From positions 1 through 45,122 of the forward strand of contig CAMKOP010000008.1 in assembly GCA_946414465.1 (NCBI GenBank): a stretch of 45,122 bases of DNA, given 5' to 3'. The stretch comes from an uncultured Candidatus Saccharibacteria bacterium. GTDB lineage: Bacteria; Patescibacteriota; Saccharimonadia; Saccharimonadales; Saccharimonadaceae. The translations under genes and the position numbers were made by a program. The notes under the pieces are model-generated. The model worked only from the letters and a program-made list of their open reading frames with translations, was not told where the DNA came from and searched no databases. Shown one piece after another: positions 1 through 7,857 of the stretch; position 1 is the first letter of the stretch, and each line of letters opens with the position of its first letter.

Positions 1-202
1 GATAGGTACCATTTGGTATATTAGCATTATGGGAAGTCATACCAGTACCATTCATAGTACAGGAGACTGGGACAGAAACAGTTACGTTGTCTTGGGCGGT
101 GTTGGTGTTGGTGGCGAAGGCAGTAGAAGACAGTACTGTTCCAGAAAGAGTTGAAATAGCAAATAAGCTAATTGTAAGAGTGTATGAACTTTTAATACTC
201 AT
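1..202 (-). CDS. Secreted FISUMP-type surface protein, N-terminal fragment
   Basis: This is the start of a leftward gene cut by the window edge; 67 residues are visible. It opens with MSIKSSYTLTISLFAIS, a short basic stretch and a hydrophobic core ending near STAFA, which is a typical signal peptide with cleavage after Ala. The mature part begins VTVSVPVSCTM and reaches NANIPNGTY. This matches the N-terminal layout of the complete protein at 31932-33794 (SCTLTSTGGG followed by SATVPNGT). I infer it is a third family member, although its FISUMP domain lies outside the window. The start follows a -10 (TAAAAT) by 6 nt with no Shine-Dalgarno sequence. Function is unknown; a secreted or surface role is inferred from the signal peptide. 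Confidence 0.75.
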   Translation of the reverse strand, partial: MSIKSSYTLTISLFAISTLSGTVLSSTAFATNTNTAQDNVTVSVPVSCTMNGTGMTSHNANIPNGTY

Positions 203-208
203 GGTTAT

Positions 209-237
209 ATTTTACCTTCCGTGAGGATAATAGTCAA
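209..237 (-). promoter_or_regulatory. Promoter of the leftward secreted protein, leaderless layout
   Basis: On the minus strand TTGACT (237-232) is followed by a 17-nt spacer and TAAAAT (214-209). Six nt later comes the ATG at 202. Transcription should therefore start at or next to the A of the start codon. Confidence 0.7.
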
Positions 238-263
238 TACTTTATTTTCGCTCATGCTTATGT

Positions 264-269
264 TATACT
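264..269 (+). promoter_or_regulatory. -10 element of the phosphoketolase operon, leaderless layout
   Basis: TATACT lies 6 nt upstream of the ATG at 276, and there is no Shine-Dalgarno sequence between them. A clear -35 was not seen. Confidence 0.55.
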
Positions 270-275
270 GAAGAT

Positions 276-1208
276 ATGAGCACGGTGGGCATCGCCGAAA
301 TCGAAAAAATCAAACAGCGCATTAGGTTGTGTGATTTTTTGGTAGTGGCGCAGCTATATTTACAAGATAATTTTTTACTAGAAAGAGAACTGACCGCCGA
401 TGATATTAAAGTCAGATTACTGGGGCACTGGGGAACTTGTCATGGTATTAATGTAGTATATGCTAACCTGAGAGCTAAATATGGTGATGATGAGAATTTT
501 AGTTTCATCTTGGGACCAGGGCATGGGTTTCCAGCCTTGAATGCAAATCTGTGGTTAGATGGAGAACTTGCTAAGGTAGACAAAAAGGCTACTCTTGATA
601 CACCAGGACTAGAATATATATGTAAGAGTTTTTCGTGGCCAGACGGGTTTCCAAGTCATGCCAGCCCATTTACGCCTGGAGTTATTACTGAGGGTGGGGA
701 ACTTGGCTATGCGTTGGCAAACGCTTATGGCATGAATCTAGGACATCCGGAAAAAACTACGGCTGTACTAATTGGCGACGGTGAACTCGAAACTGCCACA
801 GCAATCGATTCTTTGAATCTCAGAAATCTACTTACTGGACCGAAAAATGGCAAGATCATACCTATTTTGCATCTGAATGGATATAAGATTTCGGCACCGA
901 CTATTTACGGCAGAAAATCTGAACGCGAACTAAATGAATTAATTCGTGGGTTTGGATTCTCTCCGATTTGGATTGAGGAGAAAGAACCAGAACAATTTCA
1001 ATATGCACTGAATACCAGCGAAGAATCACCATTTTATATTTTTAAAAACGAAAAAGGATTTGGTGGGCCAACGCGTTTTCAGATGGCACATCAAATCCCT
1101 CTTAAAAACCCTAAGGAGAATAGCGAGGAACTGAAAGCCTTAGAATACTGGCTCAAGAGTTATCATGTAGAGGAATTGTTTGATCGTGAGAAAGGATTAT
1201 TGATATGA
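276..1208 (+). CDS. xfp: Phosphoketolase, N-terminal (TPP pyrophosphate-binding) subunit
   Basis: This is the first half of xylulose-5-phosphate/fructose-6-phosphate phosphoketolase, which cleaves ketose phosphates with phosphate to give acetyl phosphate and an aldose phosphate. Family signatures appear in order: LLGHWGT, GPGHG, a PSHASP segment, EGGELGYAL, then the TPP/Mg motif GDGELETA with HLNGYKISAPT downstream, KGFGGP, and a conserved His in AHQIPL. These cover the histidines expected in the active site. At 310 aa it stops at the domain boundary, after SYHVEELFD. About 30 residues usually found before the KGFGGP segment are missing. The stop overlaps the start of the next gene (ATGA), so the two halves are translationally coupled. 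It is read as gene fission rather than error because both parts have clean ends and an operon-type overlap. Confidence 0.9.
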   Translation: MSTVGIAEIEKIKQRIRLCDFLVVAQLYLQDNFLLERELTADDIKVRLLGHWGTCHGINVVYANLRAKYGDDENFSFILGPGHGFPALNANLWLDGELAKVDKKATLDTPGLEYICKSFSWPDGFPSHASPFTPGVITEGGELGYALANAYGMNLGHPEKTTAVLIGDGELETATAIDSLNLRNLLTGPKNGKIIPILHLNGYKISAPTIYGRKSERELNELIRGFGFSPIWIEEKEPEQFQYALNTSEESPFYIFKNEKGFGGPTRFQMAHQIPLKNPKENSEELKALEYWLKSYHVEELFDREKGLLI

Positions 1209-2377
1209 ACGATAATGCAGTAATACCTGGCGCGGAAAAATATTCACCTGCTGTTAAGATTGGTAACTTACTCACTGAAGAATTTAAAAAAGATTCACAT
1301 TTTTATTTCTTTTCGCCAGATGAGACAACATCTAATAAATTCGATGAGATATTTGATGTAGAGAAACGGGCGTGGGGCGATATGCCAATTAAGCCTTGGG
1401 ACTTGCCCGAATCTGCGGATGGGCGAATCGTTGAGATGCTGTCTGAAAACGTATTGTTCAGTGTAATGACTGGACACCTTGCCAATGGTGAAAAAGCCAT
1501 GATGGGAAGTTATGAAGCATTTTTCCCAGTAGTTACGTCTCAAATTTTACAGCAAATGAAGTTTATCAATCAATCAAAACAGGTAGAATGGCGCGAGCCG
1601 ATGCCAGCGGTGAATTTACTATCGACTTCGACTTGTTGGCGACAGGACCATAATGGTTTTACCCATCAATCACCAGCCTTGATTTCAACTTTACTATCAA
1701 TACCTTCTAATCTCGCTAACTGTATTTTCCCGATTGACGATATCGCCGCAGAAGCGGCTTATAGATTCATGATTGATTCGACCAATGTTGTAAATCTTAC
1801 AACATTTGATAAGAATGAACGTCCGCGTTATATTGATATGAATCACGCGAAATTTCAGTTTGATAACGGTGGTGCGTCTTTGTTTGAATTTGCTTCTGAT
1901 GAGGATCCAGATTTTGTCCTGACGGGGGTAGGTGATATTGTATCGCACGAAGCAATTGAGGCGATTAAGCTCTTGAAAAATGATATACCAGAGATTAAGC
2001 TACGTTTTGTTGGCATTAATGCACTTTCGTATCGCGCAATTGGTACTACTAACAATAAATTAAAACAATCAGAATTTAGTAAATTGTTTACAGTTGACAA
2101 ACCAATTATTGCTAATTTTCATGGCTATCCGGAAACTCTTGAAAACATATTGGAGAATTACACGTCGAAATACCGAATTCGTGTGCATGGATTTAATGAA
2201 GAAGGCTCCACCACTACGCCATTTGAGATGCTGAGGCGTAATATGGCATCTCGATATGATTTGGCTATCGATGTTGCGACTATACTAAATCGTTTTGATT
2301 TGGTGTCAAAATATCAAGAAATATTAAAACAAAACCATTTGCACGCCATCAATACAGGAACGGATTTAATAGTTTAG
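1205..2377 (+). CDS. xfp: Phosphoketolase, C-terminal (pyrimidine-binding plus C-terminal domain) subunit
   Basis: This is the second half of phosphoketolase, 390 aa. Recognisable family blocks are FFSPDETTSNKF, VEMLSEN, the glutamate-bearing SYEAFFPV segment, then CWRQDHNGFTHQSP with its catalytic-type His, and in the C-terminal domain FHGYPETL and EEGSTTTPFEMLRRN. With the upstream protein it reconstitutes a complete active site, for a combined 700 residues against roughly 800 in one-piece enzymes. The interdomain linker is the part most reduced. It starts at an ATG overlapping the upstream stop. The products presumably form an obligate hetero-oligomer, comparable to split transketolases. 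No terminator is evident before the next gene, which has its own -10. Confidence 0.9.
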   Translation: MNDNAVIPGAEKYSPAVKIGNLLTEEFKKDSHFYFFSPDETTSNKFDEIFDVEKRAWGDMPIKPWDLPESADGRIVEMLSENVLFSVMTGHLANGEKAMMGSYEAFFPVVTSQILQQMKFINQSKQVEWREPMPAVNLLSTSTCWRQDHNGFTHQSPALISTLLSIPSNLANCIFPIDDIAAEAAYRFMIDSTNVVNLTTFDKNERPRYIDMNHAKFQFDNGGASLFEFASDEDPDFVLTGVGDIVSHEAIEAIKLLKNDIPEIKLRFVGINALSYRAIGTTNNKLKQSEFSKLFTVDKPIIANFHGYPETLENILENYTSKYRIRVHGFNEEGSTTTPFEMLRRNMASRYDLAIDVATILNRFDLVSKYQEILKQNHLHAINTGTDLIV

Positions 2378-2404
2378 GCATAATCTTACCTGAACGCTAT
2401 ATGA

Positions 2405-2410
2405 TATAAT
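2405..2410 (+). promoter_or_regulatory. -10 element of the PIN-TRAM gene, leaderless layout
   Basis: TATAAT sits 7 nt before the ATG at 2418, in the short gap after the phosphoketolase operon. No Shine-Dalgarno sequence is present. Confidence 0.6.
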
Positions 2411-2417
2411 ACACATT

Positions 2418-3101
2418 ATGGAATTTTTGATTTTGATTATTGTTTTAATGATTCTCGCGGAGACTACTTGGTTGACCGTACATAAGTACAAACCGATGCG
2501 AAGTGGAAACCGGAAGATTTATGTGGATACTTCAGTTTTGATTGATGGCAGAATATTAAACATCGCAAGAACTGGGTTTATCGATGGTGATTTGATTATC
2601 CTAAAAAGCGTATTAAGGGAATTACAATTGCTTGCTGATGGTAAAGATAATGAAAAACGCAATCGTGCAAGAGCAGGACTAAATAATGTAGCTGAATTAG
2701 AGCGAATAGTAGAGATTAATACCGAGATACTTGATGATGGGGAAGGACGAAAGAAAGTTGACGAGGAACTTTTAAAATATGCGAAAGAATCAAAGGGCGT
2801 AATTCTCACGATTGATTATAACCTTATAAAGGTCGCTGAAGCTGAAAAGATTCAGGCTTTAAACGTCAATGATTTGGCTTTGGCAGTACGTACGGAGTTT
2901 TTACCTGGTGAGAAAATCCGTTTGAAGATTACAGAAAAAGGCTCTAATCGTGGTCAAGGTGTAGGACATTTACAGGACGGTACAATGGTAGTAGTTGATA
3001 GAGCTAGCAACAAAATTGGTAAAGATGTAACGGTAGAGTTTGTAAGATTTTATGAAACATCTTCTGGTAAAATGATTTTTGCAAAAATCGTGCGAAAATA
3101 A
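2418..3101 (+). CDS. PIN-TRAM domain membrane protein (YacL-like)
   Basis: A 227-aa protein with one N-terminal transmembrane helix (about residues 2-20), a PIN nuclease fold (about 33-155) and a C-terminal TRAM domain (about 165-227). PIN acidic positions are visible in YVDTSVLIDGRI, LRELQLLAD, LTIDYNL and NVNDLALA, so a metal-dependent RNase activity is plausible. The TRAM part includes the glycine-rich GSNRGQGVGHLQDGTMVVV, a probable RNA-binding surface. Bacillus YacL-type proteins usually carry several N-terminal membrane helices; this copy keeps only one. It is expressed from its own leaderless-type promoter and ends at a shared terminator. Family assignment is firm, while the RNA target is unknown. 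Confidence 0.85.
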   Translation: MEFLILIIVLMILAETTWLTVHKYKPMRSGNRKIYVDTSVLIDGRILNIARTGFIDGDLIILKSVLRELQLLADGKDNEKRNRARAGLNNVAELERIVEINTEILDDGEGRKKVDEELLKYAKESKGVILTIDYNLIKVAEAEKIQALNVNDLALAVRTEFLPGEKIRLKITEKGSNRGQGVGHLQDGTMVVVDRASNKIGKDVTVEFVRFYETSSGKMIFAKIVRK

Positions 3102-3103
3102 AT

Positions 3104-3130
3104 AAATCCCCAGCCAGTGGCTGGGGATTT
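3104..3130. terminator. Bidirectional terminator between PIN-TRAM gene and PBP
   Basis: A 13-bp perfect inverted repeat (AAATCCCCAGCCA and its complement) lies between two convergent genes. It gives A- and U-rich flanks in both directions. Confidence 0.85.
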
Positions 3131-3134
3131 TAGG

Positions 3135-5852
3135 CTACGGGTTATTGCTATCTACTTTTGGCTTGACAGTGACTGTCATCTCACTAGATGCAGAATATCC
3201 TGCAGCATCAGTAATAACGAGTTTAACAGTTTTATCAGATTCCTTTAGAGTGTAGCCAATAATAACACCATTACCACCAAGTGAGATACCGCTCTGCTCT
3301 ACGCCATTAATGTAGAGGGTGTAACCGGCAATATCATAACTACCGCGCCTGATGGTTGCAACAATTTTATTGTCACTGGTAGAAAGTGATAGTTGTGGCG
3401 GTGTATAATCGCAGGTATCCTTAGTGTCGCGTTGATATGGTTCTGGAACACTATAGACGGCATTGCCAGTCATTGGGTCAGTGACTTTGGTAACTTCAAC
3501 TTGGATTTTTTGATCTTCTGGAGTACAGTCGGAGGCTAGGAGATGGTTATAACGGTTGAAGGTGAGAGTTTCTTTAGCGACACCGGAGTTCTTGGAGGCA
3601 TTAAACCAACTCGGCCAAATATCGGTCTTGCCATTAACAGTAAGAGTCTGGATGCCAGCTGGTTTGGCTGGCTGATCGCCTGGATGCCAACGACCGTCTG
3701 GTTCATAAACTTCTTTATGAACGCGGCCCATAAACTCAGCAATAGTGAGACGTGCGATATCGTGCGTATTTGAAGTAAGTCCGCTACCATCATGATTACC
3801 ATTCCAGGCCAAAGTTGAGACTGCTGTAGAATAACTCTCCATGAGCGAATCCTTGGTGACTGCTGAATTAGCCGTAGTAGTAGTACCGGTCTTGGTAGCA
3901 GTCCAAACACCTGGAATGACATAACCAGCGCTTTGAGAGCCGCCTGCTGCATAAATACCGAAGCGAGCGCTACCATCTGCTAGGATATTAGAGATCATAT
4001 AAGCGACCTGTTCATCTACGACGGGTGTAGCTTCGGAATCAGTCCAAGACTCGATTACTTCACCAGAAGAATTTTTAACTTCGAGAACATAAGCTAAATC
4101 TTTGTAAGAACCGCCACGAGCAATTGAGGCATAAGCATTGGCATGTTCTACCATCTTGACACCGCAACCTGAACCGATAGCGATTGATAATCCATATCCT
4201 TCACGACCATCACAATAAGTCTTGTCGCCAAGAGCGTGAGCAACTTCGAGTGAATTATCAATACCGTTAATATAAAGTGCTTTTACGGCAGCAATATTAA
4301 GCGAATGTCCCAGTGAGAAGCGAATAGTCACATTACCGTAGAAGGAACCAGTAGCGTTAGTGAGCGAACAACTACCAGAATAACCTGCACAATATAGTTT
4401 GTTGATATTTTCATCTTTTAAGACAGAACCTGGACCATAGTTGATGCCTTCACGTTGCATAAATAGCGGTGCGTAATCTAGAATTGGCTTGATGGATGAA
4501 CCTGGTTCAATGATGGAATCTGTGGTGGCGTTCATCTCACCATAAGTTTCGTTGAAAAAATCAATAGAACCAACCATAGCGATTACCTGTGAGGTCTCCA
4601 CATCTACTGAGACTAAGGCAACATCATCACTGTGGTTTTTATAAGTATTGGCTGCACCGACCGCAACGGCATCTTCAGCAATTTTTTGAGCACGTAAATC
4701 AACGGTGGTTTTGATGGTCCAACCACCGGCGCGCATAGTCTGGATGCCGTATTTTTCTTCAAGTTGTTTTTTGACTTCAAGAACAAAGTGTGGAGCTAAC
4801 ATACCAGCATATTGGCTCGATTCTGGTTTTATCGTGTCCAAAATAGCAACCTCTTTAGCTTCTTTGGCTTCATCTTCAGTGATATAACCCATTGACACCA
4901 TGTCGTCGAGGACTTTGTGTTGGCGTTCGATTAACATTTCGTTGCCATAAGTATTGTATGGATTTAATACGCCTGGGTTGTTTGGAATTGCGGCGAGAAG
5001 AGCTGATTCGGCAAGATTTAGCTCTTTGGCAGTTTTACCGAAATAAGTCTGAGCGGCTGACTCGACACCGTTACGACGACCACCGTAAGGAGACTGGTTT
5101 AGATACATAGTAAGAATTTGGTCTTTGTTATACATTTTTTCTAGCTCGATGGCTAGGATCAACTCCTTGATTTTACGAGTGAGACCACCACGGTTCTCAC
5201 TAGCAGCTTCGTCGGAGAAATACACCTGCTTGATAAGCTGTTGAGTTAGAGTGGAGCCACCTTGTACGCCATGGCCACCTAGGGTTGAGAATGTTGCACG
5301 AATTAGAGCGCCAAAATCAACACCAGCATGATTATAAAAATTCTTATCCTCAATCGCTACTGTGGCTTTGTACATGTAATCTGAAATTTCGTCAGCATCA
5401 ACTACTAGACGATAATCCTCATTACCGGTATCTTTCCAAAGAAGTTCGCCGTTACGATCGAGATAAGTATTGACGGTTTCGGAAATGGACATTTCATCAA
5501 GACGAATTTCGTCGAGATCCTTTTTGTAATAAAGGAAGAGGCCACCAATAAAGATAATTAGAATCAGAAAACAAGCTGCACAGAATTTCAAAATAGCCTT
5601 TTGACCACGCCAAGAAAACCACCACTTGAAGACACGTTTTGGATGAAGCCTAGCGAAGAAACGTTTGACCGGCTCCTTGGGAAGTTTGGCTAAATCTTCG
5701 GCACGCCGCCTGGAATTAGCTTCTTGTTTGGCTCGATGTTTATAACTCAAACTCGAGTACAAATTCATATTAGATTTCGCAGTTTTTTTAGATGATTTTG
5801 ACTTTTTCCGCTTCTTGGACGGCAAAATCACCTCTGATTTTTTCTTAGTCAT
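3135..5852 (-). CDS. Class A penicillin-binding protein (glycosyltransferase/transpeptidase)
   Basis: A bifunctional peptidoglycan synthase of 905 aa. A lysine-rich cytoplasmic tail (1-85) precedes one transmembrane helix (about 88-112). The GT51 domain (about 140-320) contains the catalytic Glu in AIEDKNFYNHAG and the QGGSTLTQQLIKQ block. The transpeptidase domain has the serine motif SSIKP, SLN as SxN, and KTGTTTT as KTG. The last ~170 residues form beta-rich, Ig-like segments ending VTVKPKVDSNNP, probably extracytoplasmic. An in-frame ATG at 5867 exists, but TATAAT at 5864-5859 would overlap it. The ATG at 5852, 6 nt after that -10, is therefore the better start. It lies back to back with murJ, which suits a cell-wall pair with divergent promoters. 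Confidence 0.93.
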   Translation of the reverse strand: MTKKKSEVILPSKKRKKSKSSKKTAKSNMNLYSSLSYKHRAKQEANSRRRAEDLAKLPKEPVKRFFARLHPKRVFKWWFSWRGQKAILKFCAACFLILIIFIGGLFLYYKKDLDEIRLDEMSISETVNTYLDRNGELLWKDTGNEDYRLVVDADEISDYMYKATVAIEDKNFYNHAGVDFGALIRATFSTLGGHGVQGGSTLTQQLIKQVYFSDEAASENRGGLTRKIKELILAIELEKMYNKDQILTMYLNQSPYGGRRNGVESAAQTYFGKTAKELNLAESALLAAIPNNPGVLNPYNTYGNEMLIERQHKVLDDMVSMGYITEDEAKEAKEVAILDTIKPESSQYAGMLAPHFVLEVKKQLEEKYGIQTMRAGGWTIKTTVDLRAQKIAEDAVAVGAANTYKNHSDDVALVSVDVETSQVIAMVGSIDFFNETYGEMNATTDSIIEPGSSIKPILDYAPLFMQREGINYGPGSVLKDENINKLYCAGYSGSCSLTNATGSFYGNVTIRFSLGHSLNIAAVKALYINGIDNSLEVAHALGDKTYCDGREGYGLSIAIGSGCGVKMVEHANAYASIARGGSYKDLAYVLEVKNSSGEVIESWTDSEATPVVDEQVAYMISNILADGSARFGIYAAGGSQSAGYVIPGVWTATKTGTTTTANSAVTKDSLMESYSTAVSTLAWNGNHDGSGLTSNTHDIARLTIAEFMGRVHKEVYEPDGRWHPGDQPAKPAGIQTLTVNGKTDIWPSWFNASKNSGVAKETLTFNRYNHLLASDCTPEDQKIQVEVTKVTDPMTGNAVYSVPEPYQRDTKDTCDYTPPQLSLSTSDNKIVATIRRGSYDIAGYTLYINGVEQSGISLGGNGVIIGYTLKESDKTVKLVITDAAGYSASSEMTVTVKPKVDSNNP

Positions 5853-5858
5853 GTATAT

Positions 5859-5864
5859 ATTATA
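5859..5864 (-). promoter_or_regulatory. -10 element of the PBP gene, leaderless layout
   Basis: TATAAT on the minus strand, 6 nt before the ATG at 5852. It decides the PBP start, because the upstream in-frame ATG overlaps this element. Confidence 0.65.
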
Positions 5865-5900
5865 CACTAATTTTTAAAAACATAATAATTTTTTATGTGC

Positions 5901-5906
5901 TATTAT
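5901..5906 (+). promoter_or_regulatory. Probable -10 element of murJ, leaderless layout
   Basis: TATTAT lies 7 nt before the murJ ATG (5914) without a Shine-Dalgarno sequence. Confidence 0.45.
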
Positions 5907-5913
5907 TGTATAT

Positions 5914-7554
5914 ATGAGGAAATTTAAGTTTAAGTCGGTTGTAGCACTTGCGAACATGCGTTTGTCAGTTAAATCTGCTGCGATAGTATTAGCATCTTCC
6001 ACTTTAATTTCAGCACTTTTAGGATTATTTCGTGACCGGCTTTTAAACTCATATTATTTGGGCACTTATCCTACCGGTATTGATGCTTATACGGCGGCGT
6101 TTACAATTCCGGACTTTATGTTTTTTATTCTAACTTCGGGAGCTCTTGCGGTATCATTTATTCCGGTATTCAATCAAAGATTAGCTTCAGGTAATAAAAA
6201 ATCGGCCTGGGAATTATCATCGTCCTTGATTAACCTGCTTGCGATTTTGACTCTGATTTCAAGTGTTTTGATTATGATTTTTGCTGATCCATTAATTCGC
6301 TATGTCGTGAGTCCTGGCCTAGATGAATCGGGTATGGTACTTGCTATTAATATGACGCGTGTGATTGCGATGAATCCATTTCTGTTTTCGATTGCTACGG
6401 TAGTAACTTCAATTCAGCAAGCAGTGGGACGATTTGTATTTTATGCGTTTGCGCCTGCTATATATAATATAGGTATTATTATTGGTATCACTTGGTTTAC
6501 TGGCGGAATAAACTTGTTTGGTGTACAAATATTCGAAGGTGGTATCATGGGCGTGGCACTCGGCGTGATACTAGGTGCCATTATGCAGTTAATTGTTTCT
6601 TTGATTGGCTTATTTGGTCTTGGCATGGATTATGAATTTAAAATCTATTGGCGCAACCAAGGATTTCGTTCGATCTTGAAATTATTGCCAGCACGTTCTT
6701 TGGACCAGGGAATTGATTACGTAAATGGCATAGTTAACACCAACTTGTCATCACGGATGGGAGCTGGGGCAGTGCGTTCATTTAATCAAGCGTCGGCGCT
6801 GCACCAAATGCCAGTAAATTTAATCGGGGTAGCGATTTCGACAGCATTTTTCCCGAAATTGACTGAGGAACTTGGTAATGGTGATAAAAAAGAATTCAAC
6901 AGTACGTTCCGACAAGCGCTCCGTACAATTACTTGGATTGCTTTGCCAGTTTCGGTAATTGCGTTCTTTGGACGAGGATATGTAACAAGTTTTATTTCGA
7001 ATATTGGCAATAATGACAGTAACGGCACGATTGCGTCGGTGTTAGGTACGCTCTGTGTTGCAATTTTTGCGCGCAGTATTTTTCATATTGCCTCACGTGG
7101 GTTTTATGCTTATCAGGACACCAAAACTCCATTTATTATTTCGATTTTTGCAATTGGACTTACGATAGCACTATCAGTATGGTTTTATTTGCTAAATTGG
7201 GGAGTCGATGGGTTGGGTTTGGCGCAATCAATCGGGGCATTGTTAGAAATAATTATATTATTATATATACTACAGAAACGGTCGCGAGGGGAATTACTAG
7301 ACAAGGCGTTTTGGCGAGCAATAATGCGGATGATGTTCGCTACCGCAATAGCTGGATGTGTAGCTTTTTCGATGACAAAATTCATCCCCTTAATGGCGAC
7401 CGATACATCTTTGGTTATCACAATTCCGAAATTCCTCGTGATCACAGCTGTTTCGGCATCGGCATATCTAGTCGCAAGCTATTTCTTAAATCTAAAGGAA
7501 GCTTTGCCAATTTTTAGGTATTTTAAGAAAATACTCTTTAGAAACGTAAAATAG
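5914..7554 (+). CDS. murJ: Lipid II flippase MurJ
   Basis: A 546-aa polytopic membrane protein of the MurJ/MviN family, which moves lipid-linked peptidoglycan precursor across the membrane. The N-terminus carries SAAIVLASSTLISALLGLFRDRLL, matching the first helix of MurJ with its conserved Arg-Asp pair. About fourteen hydrophobic segments follow, with intervening basic loops such as LARSLDQGIDYVNG-type charged stretches. FARSIFHIASRGFYAYQDTKTP is the characteristic conserved block in the second half. Length is normal for the family. It is divergent from the PBP gene, so the two share a 60-bp promoter region. Confidence 0.93.
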   Translation: MRKFKFKSVVALANMRLSVKSAAIVLASSTLISALLGLFRDRLLNSYYLGTYPTGIDAYTAAFTIPDFMFFILTSGALAVSFIPVFNQRLASGNKKSAWELSSSLINLLAILTLISSVLIMIFADPLIRYVVSPGLDESGMVLAINMTRVIAMNPFLFSIATVVTSIQQAVGRFVFYAFAPAIYNIGIIIGITWFTGGINLFGVQIFEGGIMGVALGVILGAIMQLIVSLIGLFGLGMDYEFKIYWRNQGFRSILKLLPARSLDQGIDYVNGIVNTNLSSRMGAGAVRSFNQASALHQMPVNLIGVAISTAFFPKLTEELGNGDKKEFNSTFRQALRTITWIALPVSVIAFFGRGYVTSFISNIGNNDSNGTIASVLGTLCVAIFARSIFHIASRGFYAYQDTKTPFIISIFAIGLTIALSVWFYLLNWGVDGLGLAQSIGALLEIIILLYILQKRSRGELLDKAFWRAIMRMMFATAIAGCVAFSMTKFIPLMATDTSLVITIPKFLVITAVSASAYLVASYFLNLKEALPIFRYFKKILFRNVK

Positions 7555-7557
7555 TGA

Positions 7558-7563
7558 TATAAT
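7558..7563 (+). promoter_or_regulatory. -10 element of the gatCAB operon, leaderless layout
   Basis: TATAAT followed by TAGTGC and the ATG at 7570. It is one of three near-identical TATAATTAGNGCATG starts in the window (others at 26419 and 39923). Confidence 0.65.
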
Positions 7564-7569
7564 TAGTGC

Positions 7570-7857
7570 ATGGATATAAAACGCGAGGATATTGTTCATT
7601 TGGCAGAGTTGTCGAATTTTTCTTTGCCAGAAAAAGAGATTAAATCACTCCAGAAAGATTTGCAAGGTATCATTAAATATATTTCACAGCTTGATGAATT
7701 AAAAGTTGACGATGTCGAACCAACTTATCAGGTATTTGAAATGGAAAATGTCTGGCGAGAGGATGAAATATTACCACAGGAGGCTGACAGAGAGGCTTTA
7801 CTTGCATTAACTAAAGAAGCAAAAGATAACCAAATAAAGGTGCCAAAAGTATTATGA
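7570..7857 (+). CDS. gatC: Asp-tRNA(Asn)/Glu-tRNA(Gln) amidotransferase subunit C
   Basis: A 95-aa GatC, the small subunit that clamps GatA to GatB in the tRNA-dependent amidotransferase. It begins DIKREDIVHLAELSNFSL, the usual helical start, and has the DELKVDDVEPTYQVFEMENVWREDE segment corresponding to the GatC loop that wraps GatA. The stop overlaps the gatA start (ATGA). It is the first gene of a gatC-gatA-X-gatB operon. Confidence 0.95.
   Translation: MDIKREDIVHLAELSNFSLPEKEIKSLQKDLQGIIKYISQLDELKVDDVEPTYQVFEMENVWREDEILPQEADREALLALTKEAKDNQIKVPKVL

Noticed and set aside
1195..1215. Sequencing frameshift splitting phosphoketolase
   Set aside because: The junction is a clean ATGA stop/start overlap at a domain boundary with a reduced linker, as in real gene fission. 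Raw reads would be needed to exclude error fully.
7179..7517. Plus-strand frame inside murJ, and similar shadows inside fusA, dnaE, tuf and the surface-protein gene
   Set aside because: They lie wholly inside strongly supported genes, lack start signals and encode no recognisable motif.
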